A DNA stretch of 48,962 nucleotides from the NCBI GenBank assembly GCA_030590985.1, contig JAUVBX010000002.1:1-48962 (forward strand), given 5' to 3'. A model generated the notes under the pieces. That model was not told the origin of the DNA, did not search any database, and was given only the letters and a program-made list of their open reading frames with translations. This document shows positions 10,477-21,098 of this stretch, in pieces (position 1 is the first letter of the stretch; every line of letters begins with the position of its first letter). The position numbers and the translations under genes are program-made. The DNA is from Lutibacter sp. (GTDB lineage: Bacteria; Bacteroidota; Bacteroidia; Flavobacteriales; Flavobacteriaceae).

Positions 10477-13134
10477 TTGTTAATAAAAAGCAAGCATATT
10501 ATATTATTTTTTACCATTGTCTTTCTCGATTTTTCGAGTATATACGCACAGGTGTTGGGCAGTGTAAATAAAGAAAAAAAGACTCAAAAAATAGATTTAG
10601 AAGCAAAAGTATTTAAATCTAACGCTTCTTTATTGAAAAAGGATACAATACATGTAGATAGTATTCCAGTTAAAACACCTAAAGAAACTTTAAGTGATAT
10701 TATTGATCATTCAGCAGAAGACTATATTCAAATTGATGTGGTGAAAAATACTACAACACTTTATAATAATGCAAAGTTACATTATGAAGATGTAGATTTG
10801 GAAGCAGGTATTATTATTATTGATTACAAAAAGAATTTGATTATTGCTAGAGGTATAAAAGATAGTACTGGTTACACACAAATACCTTATTTTAAACAAG
10901 GAATCGAAGAGTCAACTCAAGACTCAATAATGGTAAATTATAATACTGAAAAAGCTTTAATTTGGGGATTAAATTCAGAGCAAGATAATGGAATCATTAT
11001 GGGTAGTGGTATTAGTAAGAAGGTAAATGATTCAACTGTCTATGTAAGAGATATAGTAATAACTACCTCAAAAAAGAAAAATCCAGATTATTATATAGGG
11101 ATTAACAAAGCGAAGATTATTCCTAATAAGAAAATAATTGCGGGAGCTTCACAATTGTTTATCGCTGATGTTCCTACGCCAGTTTGGATTCCTTTTGCTT
11201 ATTTTCCATTAACTCGTACACGAACATCTGGTATTTTAATGCCAACTTGGGGTGAGTCGTCACAGCAAGGTTATTTTTTACAAAATGGAGGCTATTATCT
11301 GGCTTTAAATGATTATTTCGATTTAGCACTAACAGGAGATATTTATACGAATGGAAGCTGGGGTTTAAGAGCTAAAAGTAATTATTCTTTACGGTATAAA
11401 TTTAATGGAAATATTGGTTTTAATTATGATAATGTTATCTATAGTCTTAGAGGTTTTGATGATTATAGTAAGAGTTCAAATTACAATATCAGATGGACGC
11501 ATAGTCAAGATGCAACAGCCAACCCCAATGCGCGATTGTCTGCATCTGTAAACTTAGGTAGTAGTAAGTATTATAGAGAATCTTTAAATGAATACGGTAC
11601 CAATTCTTATTTAAAAAATCAATTAAGCTCATCTGTGTCTTTTTCGAAACGTTTTGTTGGAACTCCTTTCAATTTGAGTTTGTCTGCAACGCATACACAG
11701 GTTACAGATACGGAAAGTATCACTATGTCTTTACCTTCTTTGCAATTGAGTATGGATCGTATTTATCCATTTGCTCCTAAAAATGGATCCTCAAAAAACG
11801 CATTACATAAATTGAGTCTGAACTACAATCTCTCGGGAGATTACCGTATTAATACTAAAGATGAATATTTCTTTAAAAAGGAAATGTTTGAAGGGGCAAA
11901 ATCAGGGGTAAAGCATAGTGCTACTCTGAGTACTAATATGAAATTATTTAATTATTTTACTGTCAACCCAAGTGCTAATTATAAAGAAACATGGTATTTT
12001 GATTATATTGATAAGAAATTCAATTCAGATGAAAATATAGTTGTTTCAGATACAGTAAATGCTTTTAAAGCCCTAAGAGAATACAGTACTGGGGTATCAT
12101 TATCTACTAATATTTATGGAACATTTAAGTTTAAAAAAGGACGATTAAAAGCGATACGTCACACGGTTCGTCCCTCTGTTTCTTATAGTTACCGTCCTGA
12201 TTTTAGTTTTTATGATGAAGAAGTTTATAATCCTGAAACAGATAATGTAGAAACTTATTCACCTTATCAAGGAGGTATTTATGGGGTGCCAGGTAAAGGA
12301 ATATCAAATAGTATTGGTCTAAGTTTGAATAATACTTTTGAAGCCAAAGTAATGTCAAAAGATTCAACTCAAACTGAAGCAAAAAAAATAAACTTATTGA
12401 ACAATTTAAATTTTTCTACAAGTTATAATATAGCTGCAGATTCGTTACGCTGGTCACCAGTTAGTATGACAACAGGTGCTAGTTTATTTAAAAACAAAAT
12501 GCGTATAAATGTCAATGCTAGTTTAGATCCGTATGCCATTAATGTAAATGGCAGTAGAGTTAACCAGTTTAATATTGATAACGGTGGTAGTCTATTTAGA
12601 TTGACGCGAGCAGGCGTAACAATGAGTTATAGCCTGTCTGATAAAAGTTTTAAAAGGGAAGAAGGTAAAACGGGTTCAAGTAAGACTAATGATATTATAA
12701 ACGAAGATATTGGAATAATAGATGATGATTTGCAAAATCAGGGCGATAGAAAAAATTCGACTGAACAAAAAACAAAGAAAACAAAATTGTATTATTCCAA
12801 AATTCCATGGAATCTAAGTATGTCTTACACACTACAATATGCCAATGGACAACGACAGAATGAAATTTCATCAAATTCATTGATGTTTAATGGTGATTTT
12901 GAGTTAAGTCCAAAATGGGGTGTAGGTTTTAATTCTAGTTATGATTTTAAAGGACGTGGTCTTGGATATACAAGACTAAATTTTCAACGCGATTTAGATA
13001 GTTGGAAAATGAGTTTTAGTTGGGTACCTTTTGGAACTAGAAAAACCTATTATTTCTTTATTGGTGTAAAATCATCAGTATTAGGAGATCTAAAATATGA
13101 TAAACGAAAATTACCAGACAAGCGTTTGTTTTAA
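10477..13134 (+). CDS. lptD: LPS-assembly protein LptD (OstA-like + beta-barrel)
   Basis: OstA-like N-terminus (YNNAKLHYEDVDLEAGIIIIDY), PVWIPFAYFPLTRTRTSGILMPTWGESSQQGYFLQNGGYY LptD motif, C-terminal barrel. Apparent TTG start. Confidence 0.9.
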   Translation: MLIKSKHIILFFTIVFLDFSSIYAQVLGSVNKEKKTQKIDLEAKVFKSNASLLKKDTIHVDSIPVKTPKETLSDIIDHSAEDYIQIDVVKNTTTLYNNAKLHYEDVDLEAGIIIIDYKKNLIIARGIKDSTGYTQIPYFKQGIEESTQDSIMVNYNTEKALIWGLNSEQDNGIIMGSGISKKVNDSTVYVRDIVITTSKKKNPDYYIGINKAKIIPNKKIIAGASQLFIADVPTPVWIPFAYFPLTRTRTSGILMPTWGESSQQGYFLQNGGYYLALNDYFDLALTGDIYTNGSWGLRAKSNYSLRYKFNGNIGFNYDNVIYSLRGFDDYSKSSNYNIRWTHSQDATANPNARLSASVNLGSSKYYRESLNEYGTNSYLKNQLSSSVSFSKRFVGTPFNLSLSATHTQVTDTESITMSLPSLQLSMDRIYPFAPKNGSSKNALHKLSLNYNLSGDYRINTKDEYFFKKEMFEGAKSGVKHSATLSTNMKLFNYFTVNPSANYKETWYFDYIDKKFNSDENIVVSDTVNAFKALREYSTGVSLSTNIYGTFKFKKGRLKAIRHTVRPSVSYSYRPDFSFYDEEVYNPETDNVETYSPYQGGIYGVPGKGISNSIGLSLNNTFEAKVMSKDSTQTEAKKINLLNNLNFSTSYNIAADSLRWSPVSMTTGASLFKNKMRINVNASLDPYAINVNGSRVNQFNIDNGGSLFRLTRAGVTMSYSLSDKSFKREEGKTGSSKTNDIINEDIGIIDDDLQNQGDRKNSTEQKTKKTKLYYSKIPWNLSMSYTLQYANGQRQNEISSNSLMFNGDFELSPKWGVGFNSSYDFKGRGLGYTRLNFQRDLDSWKMSFSWVPFGTRKTYYFFIGVKSSVLGDLKYDKRKLPDKRLF

Positions 13135-13179
13135 AGTTTAGAGTTGAAAAGAATAAATAACAAACATAAATTTATAATA

Positions 13180-13566
13180 ATGAAAAAAATAATTAAAACA
13201 CCAAATGCACCTATGCCAATAGGCCCTTATAACCAAGCGGTTTTTTCAAGAAATACCTTGTATATTTCTGGGCAACTACCTATGAATCCTGTAACAGGAA
13301 AATTAGTAGAAACAGGTATTAAAGATGCAACCAGACAAGTAATGAAAAACTTAGAAGCAATCTTAACAGAGGCAGATTTAAGTTTTAATAATGTAGTTAA
13401 GGCTTCTATTTTTATTGCAGACATGAATGATTTTGGAGATATAAATGCGGTATATGGAGAATATTTTGATGAAGCAATCGCTCCCGCTCGTGAAACAGTG
13501 CAAGTAGCAAAACTACCTTTAGGTGTTGCTGTTGAGATTTCTATGATTGCTGTTAGTGAGAAATAG
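13180..13566 (+). CDS. RidA family reactive intermediate/imine deaminase
   Basis: APMPIGPYNQAVFSRNTLYISGQLPMNP...ARETVQVAKLPLGVAVEISMIAV. ATG at 13180 gives a 128-aa product. Confidence 0.94.
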   Translation: MKKIIKTPNAPMPIGPYNQAVFSRNTLYISGQLPMNPVTGKLVETGIKDATRQVMKNLEAILTEADLSFNNVVKASIFIADMNDFGDINAVYGEYFDEAIAPARETVQVAKLPLGVAVEISMIAVSEK

Positions 13567-13619
13567 AAAAAATTGAAACTCAATTAATCATACAGCTACT
13601 TTTTTATTTAAGACTATTT

Positions 13620-13982
13620 TTAAACTGCTCTAATCAGTAATTCTGCTGTTGCAGGATTAGTAGCTAGTGGAATATTATGTACATCACACAAACGCATGAG
13701 CATAAAAATATCAGGTTCATGCGGGTGTTTTTCTAGTGGGTCTCTAAAGAAAATGACTAAATCAATTTCGCCTTGAGCTACTTTCGCAGCAATTTGTGCA
13801 TCACCACCCATGGGGCCTGATAAAACCTTTTGAACATTAAATCCAGCTTTTTCTGCTTTTTCGCCAGTAGTTCCAGTAGCGACCAAATGAATTTCTTTTT
13901 GGATTAAAATGGCTTTATAATCCATTAAGAATTGAATCATTTCCGCTTTTTTTCCGTCGTGAGCAATTATTGCTATGTTCAT
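13620..13982 (-). CDS. mgsA: Methylglyoxal synthase
   Basis: MNIAIIAHDGKKAEM, ATGTTG, LSGPMGGDAQIAAKVAQGEIDLVIFFRDPL. Confidence 0.95.
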   Translation of the reverse strand: MNIAIIAHDGKKAEMIQFLMDYKAILIQKEIHLVATGTTGEKAEKAGFNVQKVLSGPMGGDAQIAAKVAQGEIDLVIFFRDPLEKHPHEPDIFMLMRLCDVHNIPLATNPATAELLIRAV

Positions 13983-14021
13983 TGATTTTTTATTTTCTAT
14001 CAAAGGTAGTTTTTTTGAAAT

Positions 14022-14055
14022 AAAAAGAGATTACCTTTTTAGATAATCTCTTTTT
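14022..14055 (-). terminator. Probable rho-independent terminator downstream of the EF-G-like gene
   Basis: 12-bp perfect stem AAAAAGAGATTA (14022-14033) / TAATCTCTTTTT (14044-14055). Confidence 0.65.
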
Positions 14056-14121
14056 AAAATTAAATTTTCATAAGCCTTTCTTTTACAATTGGCATAGCAA
14101 ATACAAAAGAAAAATCAACCT

Positions 14122-16245
14122 TTAATCATCAGCTTCTTCAGCTTTACGTTTCTTAATTAGTCCACTTTGTACATTCGAAGGAACTGGTTGGAATGTGTCA
14201 AAAGTAGAAATAAATGATCCTCGTCCTTGAGTTAAAGATCGTAAGGATGTTGAGTATTTATACATTTCAGCTAAAGGTACTTTAGCGGTAATCTTTTGGT
14301 ATCTACCTTCTCCTTCCATGCCCATTACAATAGCACGACGTGATTGTAAATCGGTCATTACATTTCCCATCATTTCTTCTGGCATTTTAACTACAAGGTC
14401 ATGAATGGGTTCCATTAATTTAGGATTGGCATTTAAGAAGGCTTCTTTAAATGCATGTGCACCTGCTAATCTAAAAGATAAATCGTTAGAGTCAACTTGA
14501 TGCATTTTTCCGTCAAATAACATAACTCGTATATCACGTGCATAAGAACCTGTTAATGGTCCTTCTTCCATCACTTCTAAAACACCTTTCATCACGGCTG
14601 GCAGATAACGTGTATCAATAGATCCACCAACTATACAGTTTACAAAGACTAATTTACCACCCCAATCTAAATCAATTACTTCAGTTCCACGGACATTAAA
14701 TCCTTCAGGGTCTGGCATTCCTTCTTTGTATGGTTCAATTTTAATATGGACTTCACCAAATTGTCCAGCACCACCAGATTGTTTTTTATGTCGATAGCTA
14801 GTAGTAGCAGAACGTTGTATGGTTTCGCGATAAGCAACTCTAGGTTGTTCGTATACTGCGTCAACACCATAAATATTCTTTAACTGCCAATCAATTACTT
14901 GAAGATGCAATTCTCCTTGACAACCTAAAATATGTTGTTTAAGTTCTTTAGAATATTCAACTATACAGGTAGGGTCTTGACTATGAATTTTACGTAGAGC
15001 TTCGTGTAATTTTTCTTCGTCTTTACCTTCAACTGCATGTACTGCTTTTTTAATACGAGAAACAGGATAGTTAATAGGTTTGATAGTTAGCTCATTGTCA
15101 TCAGTATATAATGTGTCGTTAGTTTCAGTATATTTAAGTTTTAAAGTAGCGCCAATATCACCGACACTAAGCTTTTCAACTTGCACACGGTCTTTACCTT
15201 CCATTATGAAAAGCTGGTTGATAGTTTCTGTATCACCTGTTCGAGAATTGACTAATTTAGAGCCTTGTTCTAATTCTCCTGCTTTTACTTTAAAGAAAGT
15301 AATTTTACCTAAATTAGGGTCGTTTAAAGTTTTAAATATAAAAAGAGTAGTTGGTGAGTCTGTACGTGAAATTGTTTCGCCTTCTACACTTTGTTCCTCT
15401 TTTAAGTCTATGGCACTAGGAGCAACATTATCTATAAAGCCCATTAAACGTCCACTACCCATGTCTTTTAATGCAGACATGCAGAATACAGGAAATAACT
15501 CGTGGTTTAACATTCCTTTTTTGATACCTACACGCATTTCATCTTCGTTTAGTGTGCCTTTTTCAAAGAATAATTCCATTAGATCTTCGTCATTTTCTGC
15601 TGCTTTTTCTACCAGTTCGTTATGAAGAGCCTCTGCTATTTCTTTTTGGTCATCTGGAATTTCAAACTTTTCTGGTTTGCCACCTTCTGGTCCAAATTTG
15701 TACATTTTCATTTTTAGTACATCTATGATGCACTGCGCGCCATCAACTTTGATGGGATATTGAATTTTAATAGCATTTTTTCCAATCAAGTTTACAATAC
15801 TATTAAAACTATTTTCAAAATCAGCTTTATCGTGATCTATTTGATTGACAACAAAAACAGATGGTTTAGCAAAACGATCTACATAATTCCAAATAATCTC
15901 TGTACCTACTTCAGCACCATGTTGTGCATTTATCACCATAAGAATAGTATCGGCAACACGCATGGTAGAAGCAATCTCACCTATAAAATCATCTAAACCG
16001 GGTGTATCAATAATATTGATTTTATAATTACGCCACTCTGTATGAAGTGGGGTAGCAAAAATTGAATTTTGACGTTCTTGTTCTATGTCGTGAAAGTCAG
16101 AAACAGTATTTTTTTCTTCAACGCTTCCACGACGATTCAGTAGACCAGCTTCAAAAAGCATCGTCTCAGCAAGGGTTGTTTTTCCACTATGGTGTGCCCC
16201 AACAAAAGCGACATTTTTAATGTGTTTGTTATCGTATACTTTCAT
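14122..16245 (-). CDS. Elongation factor G-like GTPase (divergent EF-G paralogue)
   Basis: Non-standard P-loop GAHHSGKTT, DTPGLDDF, NQIDHDKAD, EF-G domain IV/V (GQFGEVHIKIEP..., MGMEGEGRYQKITAKVPLAEMYKYSTSLRSLTQGRG). Confidence 0.9.
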   Translation of the reverse strand: MKVYDNKHIKNVAFVGAHHSGKTTLAETMLFEAGLLNRRGSVEEKNTVSDFHDIEQERQNSIFATPLHTEWRNYKINIIDTPGLDDFIGEIASTMRVADTILMVINAQHGAEVGTEIIWNYVDRFAKPSVFVVNQIDHDKADFENSFNSIVNLIGKNAIKIQYPIKVDGAQCIIDVLKMKMYKFGPEGGKPEKFEIPDDQKEIAEALHNELVEKAAENDEDLMELFFEKGTLNEDEMRVGIKKGMLNHELFPVFCMSALKDMGSGRLMGFIDNVAPSAIDLKEEQSVEGETISRTDSPTTLFIFKTLNDPNLGKITFFKVKAGELEQGSKLVNSRTGDTETINQLFIMEGKDRVQVEKLSVGDIGATLKLKYTETNDTLYTDDNELTIKPINYPVSRIKKAVHAVEGKDEEKLHEALRKIHSQDPTCIVEYSKELKQHILGCQGELHLQVIDWQLKNIYGVDAVYEQPRVAYRETIQRSATTSYRHKKQSGGAGQFGEVHIKIEPYKEGMPDPEGFNVRGTEVIDLDWGGKLVFVNCIVGGSIDTRYLPAVMKGVLEVMEEGPLTGSYARDIRVMLFDGKMHQVDSNDLSFRLAGAHAFKEAFLNANPKLMEPIHDLVVKMPEEMMGNVMTDLQSRRAIVMGMEGEGRYQKITAKVPLAEMYKYSTSLRSLTQGRGSFISTFDTFQPVPSNVQSGLIKKRKAEEADD

Positions 16246-16382
16246 CGTTTAAAAATTTAAAATTAAAGGAAGCATAAAAGTAATAATAATGAGAGAGATA
16301 GCGTATGATATTTGTTAGTTTTTTAGTTTATAGGTTATATAATTCTTATTTTATCTGTTAATTATTAATAAACATCTGTTTT

Positions 16383-18059
16383 TTATGATAAACCCGAGAT
16401 TTTTCCATTTTTATCAATATACATATTATCAGAAGCTGGTGTGTTAGGTAAGCCAGGCATACGCATCATTTTCCCTAAAATTGGGATCACAAAACCTGCA
16501 CCTACAGCAATTTCAAATTCACGAACAAAAACGCGAAAATCTTTAGGACGACCAATTCTTCGAGGATTATCAGACAATGATTTTTGAGTTTTAGCCATAC
16601 AAATCGGTAAATGATCCAAACCTAAATTTGTGATAATTTTTAGATGGCTTTTTGCTATTTTGGAAAAATCGACACCATCAGCTCCATAAATTTCTTTAGC
16701 AATTTTTTCAATTTTTTCAATAATTGGTGAGTTCCAGTCATATAAGGGTATAAACTTATTTTTTTCTTTATCAATACAAGAAACTAGTGTTTTTGCTAGC
16801 TCTTTCATACCCTCACCACCTTTTTCCCATCCTTCTGCCACGACAGCTTTTATATCAATTTTTTTGCAAATTTTTATTACAAAATCAATTTCCTCTTGGG
16901 TGTCTGTTTGAAATTTATTGATAGCAACGATGGGTGTTATTCCAAAAGTTTTGACATTTTCAATATGTTTTTTCAGATTTTCAAAACCAATCTCAACTTT
17001 AGAAACATCAGGTATATTACGTTCAATTCTTGAAGCACCTCCATGATGTCGCATCGCTCTGATAGTAGTAACTAATACAACCGCTTTAGGGTTAAGTTTC
17101 CCTGCAACACTTTTAATGTTAAAAAATTTTTCTGCTCCTAGATCAGCTCCAAATCCTGCTTCTGTAATTACATAATCAGCTAAAGATAAGCCTATTTTAG
17201 TGGCAATAATTGAGTTAGTACCCTGTGCTATATTGGCAAAAGGACCTCCGTGAATGATTACCGGGTTTTCTTCAAGGGTTTGTACCAAATTGGGTTTTAT
17301 AGCATCTCTTAATAAGATTGCCATCGCATTTTCTGCTTTTAAATCTCGAGCATAAATAGGTTTTTTATCGTAAGTAAATCCAATAAAAATATTACCTAAT
17401 CTAGTTTTTAGATCAGCAAAGTCCTCTGCTATGCATAAAATTGCCATGACTTCAGAGGCAGGTGTGATGTTAAAACCTTCTTGACGAGGAACACCATTAG
17501 CATAACCTCCTAAGCCAATAACCATTTCTCGTAATGCTCTGTCATTCATATCCATAACACGTTTCCAATCTATACTTCTTGGGTCGATATTTAAACTATT
17601 TGTTTTGCTTTGGAGGTTGTTATCAATTAAAGCAGAGAGTAAATTATTCGCCTTCTCAATTGCAGAAAAATCACCTGTAAAATGCAAATTGATATCTTCC
17701 ATAGGTACAACCTGAGAATAACCACCACCAGCAGCACCACCTTTTATCCCAAAAACAGGGCCCAATGAGGGTTCTCTGATAACTGCTATTGCCTTTTTTC
17801 CAATTTTATTAAGACCTTCATTCAAACCTATAGAAATTGTTGTTTTTCCTTCACCAGATGGAGTTGGAGATATCGCAGTGACTAAGATTAAGTTTGATTT
17901 TTTAATTTTTTGGTTATCTTTTAAAGAAAGGGGTAGTTTTGCTTTATACTTACCATACAATTCTAAATCATCTGCATTAATTTTTAATTTTTTGGCTATT
18001 TCAACAATCGGTAACATGGTAGTTTGTTGTGCTATTTCTATATCAGATAAGATTTTCAT
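16383..18059 (-). CDS. fhs: Formate--tetrahydrofolate ligase
   Basis: TAISPTPSGEGKTTISIGL, REPSLGPVFGIKGGAAGGGYSQVVPMEDINLHFTGD. Confidence 0.96.
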   Translation of the reverse strand: MKILSDIEIAQQTTMLPIVEIAKKLKINADDLELYGKYKAKLPLSLKDNQKIKKSNLILVTAISPTPSGEGKTTISIGLNEGLNKIGKKAIAVIREPSLGPVFGIKGGAAGGGYSQVVPMEDINLHFTGDFSAIEKANNLLSALIDNNLQSKTNSLNIDPRSIDWKRVMDMNDRALREMVIGLGGYANGVPRQEGFNITPASEVMAILCIAEDFADLKTRLGNIFIGFTYDKKPIYARDLKAENAMAILLRDAIKPNLVQTLEENPVIIHGGPFANIAQGTNSIIATKIGLSLADYVITEAGFGADLGAEKFFNIKSVAGKLNPKAVVLVTTIRAMRHHGGASRIERNIPDVSKVEIGFENLKKHIENVKTFGITPIVAINKFQTDTQEEIDFVIKICKKIDIKAVVAEGWEKGGEGMKELAKTLVSCIDKEKNKFIPLYDWNSPIIEKIEKIAKEIYGADGVDFSKIAKSHLKIITNLGLDHLPICMAKTQKSLSDNPRRIGRPKDFRVFVREFEIAVGAGFVIPILGKMMRMPGLPNTPASDNMYIDKNGKISGLS

Positions 18060-18192
18060 TTTTTAAAATTTAAATTAAAAATGTAGGCTAATTTACACTA
18101 ATTTTTCAATGGAATATAGAATAAGTATGAGTAATATAATTCACCGTTTTATGCTGTAATTACTTTTAATTAATTTCCGTAACTTCGCAAGA

Positions 18193-19245
18193 ATGACAAA
18201 TAAATTGAGAAAACTATTATATCCTCTTAGCATTTTATATGAAGGAATTACTAGTCTACGAAATAAGCTTTATGATAACGATATTTTAAATTCAAAAGAA
18301 TTTGATATTCCTCTTATTGTTGTTGGTAATCTTAGAGTAGGAGGTACTGGTAAAACTCCGCAAGTTGCATATTTGGTTAGTTTACTAAAAAAGAAATATA
18401 AGATTGCTGTTCTGAGTCGTGGTTATAAAAGAAATTCAACGGGTTTTGTAATTGCAGATGCTACTGCTACTTCACAAAATATTGGTGATGAAGCTTATCA
18501 ACTTTATCGTCAACATTCTGATATTATTGTGTCTGTTGATGCTGATAGAACAAATGGTATAAACTCATTATTAGCTTTTTCCAATCCTCCAGAAGTCATT
18601 ATTTTGGATGATGCTTTTCAGCATCGAAAAATAAAAGCAGGTTTAAATATCTTACTGACACCTTATGACGATTTATATACTGAAGACAGTCTTTTACCTA
18701 CTGGTAATTTAAGAGAGAATATAAAAGGAGCTGACAGAGCACAATTGCTTGTTGTAACTAAATGTCCTGTGACTATTTCTGAAAAACAGGAATATGAAAT
18801 AGCATCAAGATTGCAACCTACATTGGAGCAAATTGTATATTTTACAAGAATTAAATATGCTGATTATATACAAAATCATACACATCAAATTACAAATAGT
18901 GAGCTTCAGGAGTATAAAATAATATTGGTAACAGGTATTGCTAACCCTAAACCATTAGTAGATTATTTAAATAAAAAGGAATTAAAATATAAGCATTTAT
19001 CATATAAAGATCATCATAATTTTACTGAAGAGGAATTGCAATATATTCAAAATGAGTATGATATGCTTAAAAGTGATAAAAAATTGATTCTAACTACAGA
19101 AAAAGATTATGTTCGTATCTTTGAAGGCTTGAATAATTTGTATTATTTAGCAATAGAGACCATTTTTATTAATCATCAAAAGGATTTTGATAAACTAATT
19201 ATAGATTATGTGGGAGAAAACACAAGAGACGGTAAAATTTCTTAA
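18193..19245 (+). CDS. lpxK: Tetraacyldisaccharide 4'-kinase
   Basis: VGNLRVGGTGKTP, VLSRGYKR, DEAYQLYRQ, VIILDDAFQHRKI. Confidence 0.95.
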   Translation: MTNKLRKLLYPLSILYEGITSLRNKLYDNDILNSKEFDIPLIVVGNLRVGGTGKTPQVAYLVSLLKKKYKIAVLSRGYKRNSTGFVIADATATSQNIGDEAYQLYRQHSDIIVSVDADRTNGINSLLAFSNPPEVIILDDAFQHRKIKAGLNILLTPYDDLYTEDSLLPTGNLRENIKGADRAQLLVVTKCPVTISEKQEYEIASRLQPTLEQIVYFTRIKYADYIQNHTHQITNSELQEYKIILVTGIANPKPLVDYLNKKELKYKHLSYKDHHNFTEEELQYIQNEYDMLKSDKKLILTTEKDYVRIFEGLNNLYYLAIETIFINHQKDFDKLIIDYVGENTRDGKIS

Positions 19246-20020
19246 AGACAAAGGATTTGTTAACATAGACTATGGAATTATTTTAGGTACTGGTTTAGGT
19301 AACTTTACTGATAATATTGATATAAGTATTAGAGTTCCTTATGAGGAAATTCCTCATTTTCCTGTTTCTACTGTTAGTGGTCATCAAGGTGAATTGATTT
19401 ATGGAACTGTAGGGAAGAAAAAAGTTTTGGCTTTACGAGGTCGTTTTCATTATTATGAAGGTTGGTCATTGCAAGAAGCTACTTTTCCTGTACGAGTGAT
19501 GAAATATTTAGGGATAGATAATTTAATTGTATCTAATGCTTCTGGTGGTGTAAATGCCAATTTTAAAACAGGTGATGTGATGTTAATTTCTGACCATATA
19601 AATATGATGCCAGAACATCCACTACGTGGAGCTAATGATGAACGATTTGGTCCCCGTTTTGTCGATATGCACGAAGCTTATTGTAAAGATATGATTGTAC
19701 ACATGGAAAATGTGGCAAGTAAACAAAATATTAAATTACAAAAAGGAGTTTATTTGGCTTTACAAGGTCCCACTTTTGAAACTCCTGCTGAATATGGGAT
19801 GGTGCGTAATCTAGGAGCTGATGCCGTTGGTATGTCTACAGTTCCTGAAGTTATTGTCGCCAAACATATGGGTATGACCATCTTTGGACTATCTGTTATA
19901 ACCGATTTAGGAATTGAAGGAAAAGTTGAAGAGGTATCTCATGAAGAGGTTCAAAAGGTCGCCAAAACAGCTGAGAAAAAAGTAGGTATGTTGATGACTG
20001 AGTTTATTAAAACCTACTAA
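19208..20020 (+). CDS. Purine-nucleoside phosphorylase
   Basis: IILGTGLGNF, VSGHQGELIYG, RGRFHYYEGW, SNASGGVN, GPTFETPAEYGMVRNLGADAVGMSTVPEVIVAKHMG. Overlaps lpxK by 38 nt. Confidence 0.95.
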   Translation: MWEKTQETVKFLKDKGFVNIDYGIILGTGLGNFTDNIDISIRVPYEEIPHFPVSTVSGHQGELIYGTVGKKKVLALRGRFHYYEGWSLQEATFPVRVMKYLGIDNLIVSNASGGVNANFKTGDVMLISDHINMMPEHPLRGANDERFGPRFVDMHEAYCKDMIVHMENVASKQNIKLQKGVYLALQGPTFETPAEYGMVRNLGADAVGMSTVPEVIVAKHMGMTIFGLSVITDLGIEGKVEEVSHEEVQKVAKTAEKKVGMLMTEFIKTY

Positions 20021-20059
20021 ATCAGTTATTGGATTTTTCTAGTTTTCTAACAAAAAATT

Positions 20060-20192
20060 AAAAGAGGCTGTCTGAAAAGTAAAAATATTTTATCTATACG
20101 AGCGCAGTCGAGAATTATTGATTATCAATATGTTGTATTTCTCGACTGCGCTCGAAAAGACAGTTTTAATGACTTTTCAGACAATCTCTTTT
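20060..20192. repeat. MITE-like palindromic element, copy 2
   Basis: Terminal inverted repeats AAAAGAGGCTGTCTGAAAAGT (20060-20080) / ACTTTTCAGACAATCTCTTTT (20172-20192), plus inner IR CGAGCGCAGTCGAGA (20099-20113) / TCTCGACTGCGCTCG (20140-20154). Confidence 0.8.
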
Positions 20193-20957
20193 TTAGGACT
20201 TTTCTCTTAATAAATGTGTTGTGTTAGCTTGTGCAGTCGGCATAATAACTATATCATTTAAGGTAACATGTGACGGGCGTTGCACGCTAAATAAAATAAC
20301 TTCAGCAATATCTTGTGCTAAAAGCGGTTTCATATCTTGATAAACATCCTTTGCCTTTTCTTGATCTCCATGATAACGAACTACAGAAAATTCAGTTTCA
20401 ATCATTCCAGGAGCAATATTAGTAACTTTGATGTTGTGCGAAAGTAAATCAATACGCATAGATTTAGACAACGCATCAACCGCATGTTTAGAAGCACAAT
20501 AAACATTTCCATTTAGATAAACTTCTTTTCCAGCAATAGATGCAATATTGATTATATGACCTTTTTTACGTGCAATCATCAGTGGGATAATCATTTTTGA
20601 AACATATAATAATCCTTTAACATTGGTATCAATCATTCTATTCCAATCGTCAATTTCACCTTTGTCAATGGTTGAAACTCCTGCGGCTAAACCTGCATTA
20701 TTAACAAGTACATCAATATTTTGCCATTCTTCAGGTAAATTCCCTAAACTCTGTTCTACTTCATCATAGTTACGTACGTCAAAATTGAGAGATAGCACTT
20801 TTATTTCTTGATTTTTCGTAATTATTTTTTCAAGTTTTTCTAATCTATCATTTCGCCTTCCTGTAATAATCAAATTAAAATTGTTTTCTGCTAAAAGTAG
20901 GGCGGTAGCTTCACCAATACCTGAAGTGGCTCCTGTTATTAGGGCTAATCTATTCAT
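20193..20957 (-). CDS. SDR family NAD(P)-dependent oxidoreductase (YdfG-like)
   Basis: ITGATSGIGEATA, NNAGLAAG, NIASIAG...YCASKHAVDALS. Confidence 0.93.
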   Translation of the reverse strand: MNRLALITGATSGIGEATALLLAENNFNLIITGRRNDRLEKLEKIITKNQEIKVLSLNFDVRNYDEVEQSLGNLPEEWQNIDVLVNNAGLAAGVSTIDKGEIDDWNRMIDTNVKGLLYVSKMIIPLMIARKKGHIINIASIAGKEVYLNGNVYCASKHAVDALSKSMRIDLLSHNIKVTNIAPGMIETEFSVVRYHGDQEKAKDVYQDMKPLLAQDIAEVILFSVQRPSHVTLNDIVIMPTAQANTTHLLREKS

Positions 20958-21098
20958 TGTTTTGCTATTATGTAGTTAAATACTCTCTTTGTATTAATTT
21001 TTGATTTGTAAAGATAGTGTTTACATTAAAATCTGGTAGTTATGGTTTCCTTTAAAATTAGACAAAATGTAAATACTCCAAAAATGGTTTTAAAATGG

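Noticed and set aside
15080-15625. 181-aa plus-strand ORF opposite the EF-G-like gene
   Set aside because: Lies wholly antisense to a well-supported CDS; Ser/Leu-rich composition is typical of a shadow ORF.
19208-19245. lpxK / purine nucleoside phosphorylase 38-nt overlap as a frameshift artefact
   Set aside because: Both proteins look complete at their termini; a simple overlapping-gene arrangement is enough.
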